The notes under the pieces: generated by a model
Told to the model about the DNA's origin: nothing
The model's database searches: none
Seen by the model: the letters and a program-made list of their open reading frames with translations, nothing else
NCBI RefSeq assembly: GCF_014653115.1
Contig: NZ_BNAD01000001.1
Coordinates: 682,001 to 746,000 of the forward strand
From: Nocardioides flavus (ex Wang et al. 2016)
Lineage (GTDB): Bacteria; Actinomycetota; Actinomycetes; Propionibacteriales; Nocardioidaceae
Length of the DNA stretch: 64,000 nucleotides
Direction: 5' to 3'
Position numbers and translations under genes: made by a program
In this document: piece by piece, positions 8,417 through 15,909 of the stretch
How positions within the stretch are numbered: position 1 is the first letter of the stretch
Layout of the letters: each line of letters starts with the position of its first letter

Positions 8417-8537
8417 TCCAGAGGGGAGTACCCCACCAACGCTCGTCGGTCACTACGACGCCTCAGCAGGCGTCCCGGGGAGCGGCCGTCCGTCCGGGCG
8501 GCGGGGGAGACCTCAGGACACCATCCTGAGGAGACCC
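8417..8537 (+). promoter_or_regulatory. yybP-ykoY-type (manganese) riboswitch with Shine-Dalgarno-sequestering hairpin
   Basis: The leader of terC has the hallmark GAGGGGAGTA near the 5' side (8421-8430) and GGGGAGACC near the 3' side (about 8504-8512). The closing stem would be TCCAGAGG (8417-8424) with CCTCAGGA (8511-8518), 7 of 8 pairs. CCTCAGGA can instead pair perfectly with TCCTGAGG (8524-8531), forming a 5-base-loop hairpin. The ribosome site GAGGAG (8528-8533) lies partly in that 3' arm, 4 bases before the ATG. Aptamer formation should therefore free the ribosome site. yybP-ykoY RNAs are known Mn2+ sensors that activate efflux genes including TerC/Alx; the class call rests on motif and gene context. 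Confidence 0.8.
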
Positions 8538-9536
8538 ATGTCGTCCATCGCGTCCCCGACCCTGTGGTTCGTCACCATCGGCGTCGTGCTCGTCCTGCTC
8601 GCCGTCGACTTCATCGCGACCCGACGCCCGCACGAGGTGACGATGAAGGAGGCCGTCGCCTGGTCGGCCTTCTACGTCGCGCTGCCGCTGGCCTTCGGCC
8701 TCTACGTCTGGAACGTCCACGGCGGGGACCGTGGGCTCGAGTACTACACCGGCTACCTCGTCGAAAAGTCGTTGAGCGTCGACAACCTGTTCGTCTTCAT
8801 GCTCCTGCTCTCGGCCTTCGCGGTGCCGAAGGTGCTCCAGCAGCGCGTCCTGCTCTACGGCATCATCGGCGCGCTCGTGCTGCGCGGCATCTTCATCGCG
8901 CTCGGCGCCGCGGCGCTCTCGGCCTTCGACTGGGTGTTCCTGGTCTTCGGCGCGATCCTGCTGGCCACCGGCGTCAAGCTCCTCCGCGACGCGATCAGCG
9001 GCCACGACCACGAGGTCGACGTCGCCGAGATGCGGGTGGTCAGGCTGATGCGTCGCTTCATGCCGGTCAGCGACGACTACAACGGCACCCGGTTCACGGT
9101 GACGAAGGACGGGGTGCGCGCGCTGACCCCGTTCGCGCTCGTCACCGTCGCGGTCCTCGCGACCGACGTCGTGTTCGCCGTCGACTCCGTGCCGGCCGTC
9201 TACGGCATCACCGGCGACCCCTACCTGGTCTTCGTGACCAACGCCTTCGCGCTCCTGGGCCTGCGCGCCCTCTACTTCGTGCTGCAGGGGGCCCTGGGTG
9301 CGCTGGCGCACCTCGGCTACGGCCTGGCCGCGATCCTGGGCTTCATCGGTTTCAAGCTGGTGCTGCACTGGGCGCACATGGTGTGGCCGTCGGTGCCGGA
9401 CGTGCCGACGCTCACCTCGCTGTTCGTCATCCTCGGCATCCTGGCCACGACGATCGCCACGAGCCTGTGGGCCAACCGGCGCGAGCGGAGCCGCGAGGTC
9501 GAGGCGCGCGACGAGGAGACGGCCGGCACGCGCTGA
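8538..9536 (+). CDS. TerC family integral membrane protein, probable Mn2+ exporter
   Basis: A 332-residue polytopic membrane protein with the TerC/Alx signatures: LVEKSLSVDNLFVF early and ATDVVFAVDSVPAVYGIT in the second half, both carrying the acidic residues thought to bind cation. About nine hydrophobic segments are visible, and a charged C-terminal tail (RRERSREVEARDEET) is cytoplasmic by the positive-inside rule. Alx-type TerC proteins export manganese. The predicted riboswitch in the leader fits that substrate better than tellurite. The ATG at 8538 is set by GAGGAG four bases upstream. A long hairpin follows the stop. Confidence 0.88.
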   Translation: MSSIASPTLWFVTIGVVLVLLAVDFIATRRPHEVTMKEAVAWSAFYVALPLAFGLYVWNVHGGDRGLEYYTGYLVEKSLSVDNLFVFMLLLSAFAVPKVLQQRVLLYGIIGALVLRGIFIALGAAALSAFDWVFLVFGAILLATGVKLLRDAISGHDHEVDVAEMRVVRLMRRFMPVSDDYNGTRFTVTKDGVRALTPFALVTVAVLATDVVFAVDSVPAVYGITGDPYLVFVTNAFALLGLRALYFVLQGALGALAHLGYGLAAILGFIGFKLVLHWAHMVWPSVPDVPTLTSLFVILGILATTIATSLWANRRERSREVEARDEETAGTR

Positions 9537-9592
9537 CGGGTGCCGGTCTGGACCGCGAGCCAGTCCCTCGGCCGGACGATGCCCGCGTGGGA

Positions 9593-9632
9593 CACGTCGG
9601 GGCCACGGTGCGGTAACAACGGCCCCGACGTG
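9593..9632 (+). terminator. Strong stem-loop downstream of terC
   Basis: Twelve-base perfect arms CACGTCGGGGCC and GGCCCCGACGTG enclose a 16-base loop, 56 bp after the terC stop. The stem may extend with GGGA and TCCC across a bulge. A transcription terminator is the likeliest role; there is no T tract. Confidence 0.5.
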
Positions 9633-9849
9633 GTCCCGGCGACCTACCGTCCCTATCACTGGAATCCGCACGAGTGGGGTAGCGACACGGCGGAATCAAC
9701 GGCCCTGTGGGGGGTGCACCATGTTTCGAAAGATGCTCGAACCGGCGGACGATGTGCAGGCACATCACTGCGTCCCGCTGATCTGTCCGGTGTGCAGCGA
9801 GCTCGACCGTACGATGCCCGGTGCTGCCGTCGCTGACACGGAGGTGCCC

Positions 9850-10011
9850 ATGTTCGCCCTCCTGCGCGGCACGTTCGGCCTGCCGCTCGACAACTCGGCC
9901 TGGTGGCCCGAGGGGGTGCCGCGCACGGGGTTCGCACCGCCGACCGTGGAGTTGCTCGAGCGCACCCTGCGCGCCCTGCGCACGCTGCCGGCCGCGACGA
10001 TCGCCGGCTGA
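9850..10011 (+). CDS. Possible small protein of unknown function
   Basis: A 53-residue frame beginning MFALLRGTFGLPLD. Its ATG follows GGAGG at 5-base spacing, and its codons keep the strong third-position G/C bias of real genes here. The frame stays open back to an ATG at 9721 (96 residues), but that extra part has weaker codon bias and a CPVC motif only, so the shorter form is preferred. The stop at 10009-10011 is in the same frame as the DUF2087-like remnant that follows, so it could also be part of the same decayed locus. The family was not recognised. Confidence 0.4.
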   Translation: MFALLRGTFGLPLDNSAWWPEGVPRTGFAPPTVELLERTLRALRTLPAATIAG

Positions 10012-10032
10012 CCGGCCGCAGCACCGCCCCGG

Positions 10033-10283
10033 GACCGGCTTTTCACCGACGGCCGGATCGAACGGGTGCCGGCGAGGCGCAAGGTCCGCGCGGCCGTGCT
10101 GCTCGGGGTGCACGAGGACTTCGCCTACCTGCGACGCGAGCTGGTGAACTACCACTACCTCGAGCGCGAGGGGGTCGCTACCGCACTGCGGGCCGGGCCC
10201 CCGTGCGCGCAGCGGTCCAGCACCAGGAGATACCGGCGTGGGAGGCGTACTGGCTGCCGGGATTCCTCGCCGGCTCTGGCTGA
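10033..10283 (+). pseudogene. Decayed DUF2087-type protein gene
   Basis: One frame reads FTDGRIERVPARRKVRAAVL and then HEDFAYLRRELVNYHYLERE, the start and end blocks of the DUF2087 domain. The roughly 20-25 residues normally between them (the Y.E.EVN helix) are missing. After LERE the frame drifts into nonsense at a run of five G (10170-10174). With a sixth G the reading would continue as GGRYRTA and stay open to the stop at 10281-10283, as expected of the domain end. An internal deletion plus a frameshift indicates a dead gene. A sequencing slip could explain the frameshift but not the deletion. Confidence 0.5.
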
Positions 10284-10311
10284 TCGACCGCCGACGAGGC
10301 ACGCTGGTCGC

Positions 10312-10653
10312 ATGACCACAGGCATCGACCCCGACGTGCCCCCGTCCGGTCCGGGCTGCGTGGAGTGCGAGGAGTCGGGCGGCTGGTGGGTGCACCTGCG
10401 ACGCTGCGCGCAGTGCGGTCACGTCGGCTGCTGCGACTCCAGCCCCTCGCAGCACGCGAGCGCGCACTTCGACGCCACCGGCCACCCGGTGATGCAGAGC
10501 TTCGAGCCGGGGGAGGACTGGTTCTGGGACTTCACCCGCTCCGTCGGCGTGGTGGGACCCCGGCTCGCCGACCCGCAGAGCCGGCCGGAGGACCAGCCCG
10601 TTCCCGGTCCGGCCGGCCGGGTGCCGGCCGACTGGCGCGACCACGTGCACTGA
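10312..10653 (+). CDS. UBP-type zinc finger domain protein
   Basis: A 113-residue protein made almost entirely of one ZnF-UBP fold. Cysteines and histidines appear in order: CVECEESGGWWVHLRRCAQC, then GCCDSS, HASAHFDATGHPVMQSFE. The WFWD motif near residue 65 is typical of the bacterial family. Eukaryotic versions bind the ubiquitin C-terminus; the bacterial role is unknown. A zinc-binding scaffold or nucleic-acid contact are the usual guesses. ATG at 10312; the C-terminal Pro-rich tail is short. It is convergent with the DUF2177 gene. Confidence 0.8.
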   Translation: MTTGIDPDVPPSGPGCVECEESGGWWVHLRRCAQCGHVGCCDSSPSQHASAHFDATGHPVMQSFEPGEDWFWDFTRSVGVVGPRLADPQSRPEDQPVPGPAGRVPADWRDHVH

Positions 10654-10674
10654 GCGCCCCGGGTGGGCGGCGCC

Positions 10675-11091
10675 TCAGGTGCCGCGCGCCCAGCCCGGCA
10701 GCCGCTGCACCAGTGCGTACGTCGACAGCGACACCGCCGCGGCGAGGAACGTGCCCCACGCCAGGTCGATCGGGACGAGCGCGGCGGGGAAGTCGCGGAT
10801 GACCGCGAGGCTGGTGAGGTCCCAGGTCGCGTAGGTGACGAGACCGAAGAACGCCCCGGCCCCGGCAGCCCTGCGCCACGAGCCGGCCTCGACCGCCGGG
10901 CGGATGACGAAGTAGACGAGCCCGGCGATGAAGATCGCGTAGAAGACCACCGCCGCACCCACGTCGGGCGACGGAGCGAGCAGGTCGCCGAGCTGGCGGT
11001 CGTACAGGTCCTCGGCGATCGTGCCGAGCCAGACCAGGTCCAGGACGCAGAACACGGCGGCAGCGACGACGTACTGCGCGACCCACGACAT
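10675..11091 (-). CDS. DUF2177 family membrane protein
   Basis: A 138-residue protein with four hydrophobic segments and the family signatures FCVLDLVWLGTIAEDLYDRQ, YFVIRPA, FFGLVTYATWDLTSLAVI and DLAWGTFLAA. Paired acidic and aromatic residues inside the membrane helices suggest a transporter or small-ligand protein, but no function is established. The start ATG at 11091 places the first membrane helix at the N-terminus as in relatives; the ribosome binding site is weak. The open frame continues upstream but is Pro/His-rich shadow sequence. Confidence 0.8.
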   Translation of the reverse strand: MSWVAQYVVAAAVFCVLDLVWLGTIAEDLYDRQLGDLLAPSPDVGAAVVFYAIFIAGLVYFVIRPAVEAGSWRRAAGAGAFFGLVTYATWDLTSLAVIRDFPAALVPIDLAWGTFLAAAVSLSTYALVQRLPGWARGT

Positions 11092-11151
11092 GGGACCAGC
11101 ATGGCACCGCGGGCCAGTCGGGCCAGCCGCGAGCGGCGTGCGATGGGTGAC

Positions 11152-11208
11152 GAGCGGTGTGCGAGGCGTGGGTGGGGTCGCGCTGTGCAGGTGCCTCACG
11201 CACCGCCC
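11152..11208. repeat. Interspersed palindromic element, family A (copy 1)
   Basis: Arms GAGCGGTGTGCGAGGC and GCCTCACGCACCGCCC pair 13 of 16 bases around a 25-base centre. The right arm read on the minus strand (GGGCGGTGCGTGAGGC) matches the start of the copies at 25364, 25436 and 30874. It lies between two divergent genes. Confidence 0.6.
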
Positions 11209-11299
11209 GTCCGGCGGCGCGGTCCAGACCACCGGGGTGCCCGGGGCCGCCCGGGGGGACCTCCCGCAGACCCGCCACCGGACGTGCCATGCTCAGCCC

Positions 11300-12121
11300 A
11301 TGCGTCGTACGCCGCGCATCCGCCGCCGACCCCGGGAGCGCTCCCTGCCGCAGGTGGTCGCCCACCGCGGGAGCAGCCACGCGACGGCCGAGCACACGCT
11401 CGCGGCCTACGTGAGGGCCCTCGACGAGGGCGCCGACGCGCTGGAGTGCGACGTCCGGCTGACCGCCGACGGGCACCTCGTGTGCGTCCACGACCGCAAC
11501 CTCAGGCGTACGGCCGCCACCACCGGCCTGGTGTCGACGATGAACCTCGCCGAGCTCGACGAGCTCGACTTCGCCTCGTGGAAGAACCCGTGGTCAGAGC
11601 TCGACGACGAGGCACCCGACCGCGACCCCGAGCACGGCAAGGTGCTCACGCTCCGCAAGCTGCTCGAGACAGCCGCCGACTACGACCGCTACGTCGAGCT
11701 GGCCGTCGAGACCAAGCACCCCACCCGCTACGGCGGGCTGGTCGAGCGACGCCTGGTCGAGACGCTGGGCGACTTCGGCTGGGACCGGGCCGGTTCGCCG
11801 GTCCGGGTGATGAGCTTCTCGGTCAACGCCGTCAGCCGGGTACGTCGCCTGGCGCCCGAGCTCGACGTCGTGATGCTGGTCGACAAGGCGCACCACTGGC
11901 CGGTGCTCCGGCCGGTCGTCGGCGAGGACTGGATCATCGGTCCGGGCATCGAGGAGCTGCGCGACCACCCCGGGCTCGGGAGGCACCTGGTCAAGGCGGG
12001 CCGCGAGATCCACGTGTGGACCGTCAACACCGCCGAGGACCTCGAGATCTGCCTGGACCTCGGCGTCACCGCCGTCATCAGCGACCGGCCGGCATACATG
12101 CTGGAGCTGCTCGGCCGATAG
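11300..12121 (+). CDS. Glycerophosphodiester phosphodiesterase family protein
   Basis: A 273-residue TIM-barrel hydrolase that cleaves glycerophosphodiesters to glycerol-3-phosphate and an alcohol. Active-site motifs are visible: VAHRGSS, then EHT, ALECDVRLT (metal-binding Glu and Asp) and CVHDRNLRRT (catalytic His). The GDPD end pattern IHVWTVNTAEDL and GVTAVISDRP is also present. No signal peptide is seen; the N-terminus is very Arg-rich (MRRTPRIRRRPRERS), so the enzyme is cytoplasmic. ATG at 11300. The gene is followed 40 bp later by the DUF5926 gene on the same strand. Confidence 0.9.
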   Translation: MRRTPRIRRRPRERSLPQVVAHRGSSHATAEHTLAAYVRALDEGADALECDVRLTADGHLVCVHDRNLRRTAATTGLVSTMNLAELDELDFASWKNPWSELDDEAPDRDPEHGKVLTLRKLLETAADYDRYVELAVETKHPTRYGGLVERRLVETLGDFGWDRAGSPVRVMSFSVNAVSRVRRLAPELDVVMLVDKAHHWPVLRPVVGEDWIIGPGIEELRDHPGLGRHLVKAGREIHVWTVNTAEDLEICLDLGVTAVISDRPAYMLELLGR

Positions 12122-12161
12122 CGCGCTGAAGGTCTCTACGCGCCCCGACTAGGGTTCGGGC

Positions 12162-13091
12162 ATGGCCAAGAAGTCCCGCAACCGCACCCAGACCGCTCCC
12201 GCCGCCGGCGAGGTCGGTCCCCGCCAGCCGTGCCCGTGCGGCTCGGGCAAGCGCTACAAGGCGTGCCACGGCGCCGCCGGCGGTGCCGCCCCGACCTTCG
12301 TCGCCCGGCCCTTCGAGGGCATGCCGAGCGAGTGCGACGTCATCGCCCTGCGTGAGCTGGTGCCCGCGGCGACCGCCCCGCTGACGCTCAAGGACGGCGA
12401 GCGCACCGTACGGCTCGCCACCCTCCTGCCCGGGGCCGCGCCGGCCATGGTGCGCGAGAGCGGCGACGTCTGGCTCGGCCTGCAGGTCCAGCACTCCTAC
12501 GGCAACCCGGCCCGCGACCTCGGCGCCGTCCTCGAGGCCGCGCTGGCCACCGAGGAGCCCGGCATCGTGGGGTTGATGTCCGCGCCGGGCGACGGTCCGA
12601 GCATCCAGGACCTCATCACCGACACCTCCCTCGACATCACCGTCCACGACGGCTTCGAGTACTGGATCGACGACATCCCCGAGCGTGACGCGAGCATGGA
12701 GGCCGCGCTCGAGCAGGCCAACGGCGGCGTCATGCCGACCAGCCGGCTGACCTCGGTCGAGGCGGCGTACTGGACCAACGTCGGCACCAAGGAGCACCTG
12801 CGCTGGGTGATGCCGCACCCCGAGGACCAGCTGCTCGACGCGCTCGCACGGCTGCACGCCGCCGGCCGGGACTCCGTCGCCGAGGGCTCGCGCTTCGTCG
12901 GCATGTTCCGCGCGCACGGCCTGCTGGCACCGGTGTGGGACCTCCCGCTCGGCACGGGCGCCGAGGTCCTCGAGGAGCCGGCCGCACGTTTCGCCGCGGA
13001 CCTCGAGGAGGCTTTGAAGAGCGGCGAGCTGAGCGCGGCCGAGCGCTCGGCCCGAGCCGGCCTCGCCAACCGCCAGGTCACGATCCGGTAA
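12162..13091 (+). CDS. DUF5926 family protein with SEC-C zinc motif
   Basis: A 309-residue actinobacterial protein. The N-terminal SEC-C type motif CPCGSGKRYKACHG (about residues 26-39) follows a basic leader MAKKSRNRTQ. The rest is the DUF5926 body with conserved stretches such as LGLQVQHSYGNPARDLG, FEYWIDDIP and GMFRAHGLLAPVWDLP. The SEC-C motif binds zinc and in SecA contacts SecB and ribosomes; the function of this family is not known. ATG at 12162. The downstream gap holds an 11-bp tandem repeat and two hairpins. Confidence 0.85.
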   Translation: MAKKSRNRTQTAPAAGEVGPRQPCPCGSGKRYKACHGAAGGAAPTFVARPFEGMPSECDVIALRELVPAATAPLTLKDGERTVRLATLLPGAAPAMVRESGDVWLGLQVQHSYGNPARDLGAVLEAALATEEPGIVGLMSAPGDGPSIQDLITDTSLDITVHDGFEYWIDDIPERDASMEAALEQANGGVMPTSRLTSVEAAYWTNVGTKEHLRWVMPHPEDQLLDALARLHAAGRDSVAEGSRFVGMFRAHGLLAPVWDLPLGTGAEVLEEPAARFAADLEEALKSGELSAAERSARAGLANRQVTIR

Positions 13092-13100
13092 GACTCGCTC

Positions 13101-13133
13101 CACCATCCGGCCACCATCCGGCCACCATCCGGC
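13101..13133. repeat. 11-bp tandem repeat, three copies
   Basis: CACCATCCGGC is repeated three times without a break, just after the DUF5926 stop. It has the look of a replication-slippage repeat. No spacer-repeat structure is present, so it is not a CRISPR. Confidence 0.85.
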
Positions 13134-13198
13134 CACGGGGTGAACACAACCGGGCCAACGGTTGTGCGGGCCCTCGCGAGCGGAGTAGATTCGTCCCT

Positions 13199-13238
13199 GC
13201 CCGGTCGTTGTTGTTTCCCCCGTCAACAACGACCGGGC
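13199..13238. terminator. 15-bp perfect hairpin between convergent genes
   Basis: Arms GCCCGGTCGTTGTTG and CAACAACGACCGGGC are perfect 15-mers around a 10-base loop, with a short CTTT on the right side. A second, smaller hairpin (CACAACCG and CGGTTGTG, 13145-13166) lies just before it. Placed 2 bp from the end of the leftward cyclase gene and 107 bp after the rightward DUF5926 gene, it should stop transcription from both sides. Confidence 0.75.
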
Positions 13239-13240
13239 TT

Positions 13241-14230
13241 TCACGTCTCCAGGGCCCGCACCCGCCACGCCTCCAGGTTCGTGAAGCCCTTCGCCGGGAT
13301 GCGGCGTGCGCGCCGCCACCGCCAGGCCGGCTGTCCGTCGCCGTCGCCGTCGCCCACGAGAGCCTCGTGGACGCCCGCGTCGACGAGCACGCTGCCGGGG
13401 CGCGCGGCCGACGTCAGGCGCGAGGCGGCGTTGACCGTCGAGCCGAAGACGTCGCCGAGCCGGCGTACGACCGCTCCGTGCGCGATCCCGGCGCGCACCG
13501 CCGGGAACGGGTCTTCCTCGTCGGCACCGCGCGCGGTCAGCGCCAGCGCGACGTCCACGGCGGCAGCCGGGTCGGCGACGGTGAACAGCACCTCGTCGCC
13601 GATGGTCTTGATCACCTGCCCGCCGCGGTCGACGACGAGGGTCGTGGTGTCCTGCTCGAAGGCGTCGACCCACGCCACCAACTCGGCGCCGTCGAGGCGG
13701 CGGCTCTGCGTGGTGTAGCCGACGATGTCGACGAAGCACACCGACGTCTGCGTCTCGCCGACGGTGAGCGTGGCGGTGTCCTCCAGCAGGTGCTGGACCG
13801 CGCTGGCGAGGTGGCGGCGCCAGACGTACGCCTGCAGCGCCTCCACGCGCGGCAGCACGTCGCCGGCGAGCGAGGTCAGCCCGTCGGCCGGGTCGCCGTC
13901 GTCCGCGGCCAGGCCGGCGAGCAGCGTCGTCTGCCACTCCGCGAGCCGGGCGAAGCTGCGTCCCCAGGTGCGCACCAGCGCCGCCTGCGACTCCGGGGAC
14001 AGGACGCCGATCCGCACCAGCTCGGCCGACAGGCGCAGCGCCTCCACGTCGCCCTCGGTGAAGGCGACGTCGTCGTCGGCGTGGTGCGGGAAGCCCAGCT
14101 GGTGCCACAGGGTGACCGCGAGGTCGAGCGGCACACCGGCCCGCTGGGCCACCTCGACGCGGGTCAGGTTCGGTTCCCGCCCGAGCAGGTACGCCTCCAT
14201 CGCCGCCGCGACGTCGGCCGACGCCTCCAC
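13241..14230 (-). CDS. Class III adenylate/guanylate cyclase with N-terminal regulatory domain
   Basis: A 329-residue cyclase. The first about 150 residues are helical and resemble the adenylate-cyclase regulatory domain of actinobacterial enzymes (AQRAGVPLDLAVTLWHQLGF). The catalytic domain follows: CFVDIVGYT (metal Asp), VIKTIGDEVLF (second Asp with a preceding Lys), and VFGSTVNAASRL (Asn and Arg of the transition-state pair). All key residues are present, so it should be active, most likely making cAMP. No membrane segment. ATG at 14230 lies one base after the stop of the cNMP-binding gene, so the two are translationally coupled. Confidence 0.88.
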   Translation of the reverse strand: MEASADVAAAMEAYLLGREPNLTRVEVAQRAGVPLDLAVTLWHQLGFPHHADDDVAFTEGDVEALRLSAELVRIGVLSPESQAALVRTWGRSFARLAEWQTTLLAGLAADDGDPADGLTSLAGDVLPRVEALQAYVWRRHLASAVQHLLEDTATLTVGETQTSVCFVDIVGYTTQSRRLDGAELVAWVDAFEQDTTTLVVDRGGQVIKTIGDEVLFTVADPAAAVDVALALTARGADEEDPFPAVRAGIAHGAVVRRLGDVFGSTVNAASRLTSAARPGSVLVDAGVHEALVGDGDGDGQPAWRWRRARRIPAKGFTNLEAWRVRALET

Positions 14231-14231
14231 G

Positions 14232-14606
14232 TCAGACCTGGTCGGCGCGCCCCGCCGCGGCGGCTCGCAGCGCGGCGCCGAAGGCGGGGACCTCGTCCGC
14301 GAGCCGTTCGAGCGTCTCGCTGGTGAAGTGCACGACGCGCAGCGGGGTCAGCGCCACCACGGAGGCCGAGCGCAGCGTCCGGTTGACGATCGCGGTCTCG
14401 CCGACGACGGCGCCCGGGCCCAGCGTGGCGATCTCGACGCCCCCCTTGCGGACCGACACCTCGCCCTCGGTGATCAGGTAGGCCTTGTCGGCCGGGGTGC
14501 TCTCCGCGATGGGCGACCAGCCCTGCGGCAGCGTCAGCGGTCGACCTGCGGCCAGGACGCGCTCGGCGTCGGCGGACGGCAGGCCGTCGAGGATGGACTC
14601 AGTCAT
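14232..14606 (-). CDS. Stand-alone cyclic nucleotide-binding domain protein
   Basis: A 124-residue protein that is essentially one cNMP-binding beta-roll (about residues 15-115). The phosphate-binding cassette reads VVGETAIVNRTLRSASV and has the expected Glu and Arg that grip the cyclic phosphate and ribose, so ligand binding is likely. There is no HTH, channel or kinase domain. Directly followed by the cyclase gene with a 1-bp gap, it may sense the cyclase product or regulate the enzyme in trans. ATG at 14606. Confidence 0.88.
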   Translation of the reverse strand: MTESILDGLPSADAERVLAAGRPLTLPQGWSPIAESTPADKAYLITEGEVSVRKGGVEIATLGPGAVVGETAIVNRTLRSASVVALTPLRVVHFTSETLERLADEVPAFGAALRAAAAGRADQV

Positions 14607-14658
14607 GTCCCCTCAACGATCCGCGGGGCCGAACGTGATGCCCCGCGGGCCGGACCGG

Positions 14659-15900
14659 TCAGCCGGCGTGCAGCGGCTCGCGGGAGATCGGGCAGCTCAT
14701 GCAGCGCGGACCGCCGCGACCCGAGCCGAGCTCGGACCCGGCGATCCGGACGACCTCGATGCCGGCGTCCTCGAGCCGGTCGTTGGTCTCGTCGTTGCGC
14801 TCGTAGGCCACCGCCACCCGCGGCGCGAGCGCCAGGGTGTTGTTGCCGTCGTCCCACTGCTCGCGCTCGGCGGTGACCGGGTCGAGGCCGGTGTCGATCT
14901 GGTGCAGCGTGTCGATCTGCATCGCCTTGGCGGCCGCGACCAGGAACGGCTCGGACTCGGTCACGCTCAGCGACAGGTCGGCCTCGCCCGAGCCGGGGTC
15001 GTCGAGGGTGACGGTCACGGCGCGGAGCGTGTCGGCGACGTTGGGGTACATCACGACCTTGTCCACGTCGACCATCGTGCAGACCGTGTCGAGGTGCATC
15101 GTGGCGCGCTCCTGCGCGATCGGCACCGCAAGGACCGTGTGGGCGAGGCCTGCGTGGAAGACCTGGCGGGCCAGCCGCTCGACGCCTGCGGGAGTCGTAC
15201 GCTCGCCGACGCCGACCGCGATCACGCCGGGGGCCAGCAGCAGGACGTCGCCGCCCTCGACGTGCTCGTTGTGCCAGCCGTGGATCTTGCGGGTGCCGGC
15301 GAACCGGGGGTGCTCGGTGTAGATCAGCTCGGTCAGCTGGGTCTCGCGCTTGCGCGCCGGCATCGCGAGGCTGGTCACGGCCACCCGGTCGCGCACCCAC
15401 ACGCTGGAGTCGCGGGTGAAGAGCAGGTTGGGCAGCGGGTCGATGAGGAAGTCGTGCGGGTCGAGCAGGCTGGTCACCAGGCCGTGCCCGCCCTTGACCT
15501 CGTCGTTGCGGATGCCGGCCGTCAGCACGTCGGTGAGCTCGGCGGGCGAGCACTCGCGCAGCGCCTGCGCGAGGTAGCGCCGCATGGTGTCGCCGAGGTG
15601 CAGGCCCGACAGCGCGCTGGTGATCGCGTGGTTGCGGGCGATCTCGCTCTCGAGCGTCTCGGTCAGCAGCTCGGTGAGGTAGAGGACCTCGACCCCGCGG
15701 TCGCGCAGCGTCTCGGCGAAGGCGTCGTGCTCCTCCTGTGCCCGGCTCACCCAGGGGATGCCGTCGAAGAGCAGCCGGTCGTTGTTGCGCGGCGTCAGCC
15801 GCTTCAGCTCGTTGCCGGGGCGGTGGAGCATGACGGTGGCCAGTCGGCCGACCTCGCTGTCGGCCCCGTGCGGGGCGCCGCTGCTGGTGGGGTTGGGCAT
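14659..15900 (-). CDS. arcA: Arginine deiminase
   Basis: A 413-residue enzyme converting arginine to citrulline and ammonia. Guanidino-modifying active-site elements are present: [11 protein letters not shown] with the substrate Asp, [11 protein letters not shown] (Glu), [11 protein letters not shown] (His) and the nucleophilic Cys in [11 protein letters not shown] near the C-terminus. Length and motif order fit ADI. No ornithine carbamoyltransferase, carbamate kinase or antiporter gene is adjacent, so this is an isolated step rather than a full ADI operon. ATG at 15900, 9 bp after the GNAT fusion gene on the same strand. Confidence 0.92.
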   Translation of the reverse strand: MPNPTSSGAPHGADSEVGRLATVMLHRPGNELKRLTPRNNDRLLFDGIPWVSRAQEEHDAFAETLRDRGVEVLYLTELLTETLESEIARNHAITSALSGLHLGDTMRRYLAQALRECSPAELTDVLTAGIRNDEVKGGHGLVTSLLDPHDFLIDPLPNLLFTRDSSVWVRDRVAVTSLAMPARKRETQLTELIYTEHPRFAGTRKIHGWHNEHVEGGDVLLLAPGVIAVGVGERTTPAGVERLARQVFHAGLAHTVLAVPIAQERATMHLDTVCTMVDVDKVVMYPNVADTLRAVTVTLDDPGSGEADLSLSVTESEPFLVAAAKAMQIDTLHQIDTGLDPVTAEREQWDDGNNTLALAPRVAVAYERNDETNDRLEDAGIEVVRIAGSELGSGRGGPRCMSCPISREPLHAG

Positions 15901-15909
15901 AGCGGGACT

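Noticed and set aside
9721..9849. Upstream extension of the small protein at 9850
   Set aside because: Codon bias is weaker in this part and the internal ATG has the better ribosome site, though the longer form cannot be excluded.
13101..13133. Tandem 11-bp repeat as a CRISPR array
   Set aside because: Units abut with no spacers, there are only three copies, and no cas gene is near.
14659..15900. Full arginine deiminase energy pathway
   Set aside because: Only arcA is present; arcB, arcC and arcD genes are not in the neighbourhood.
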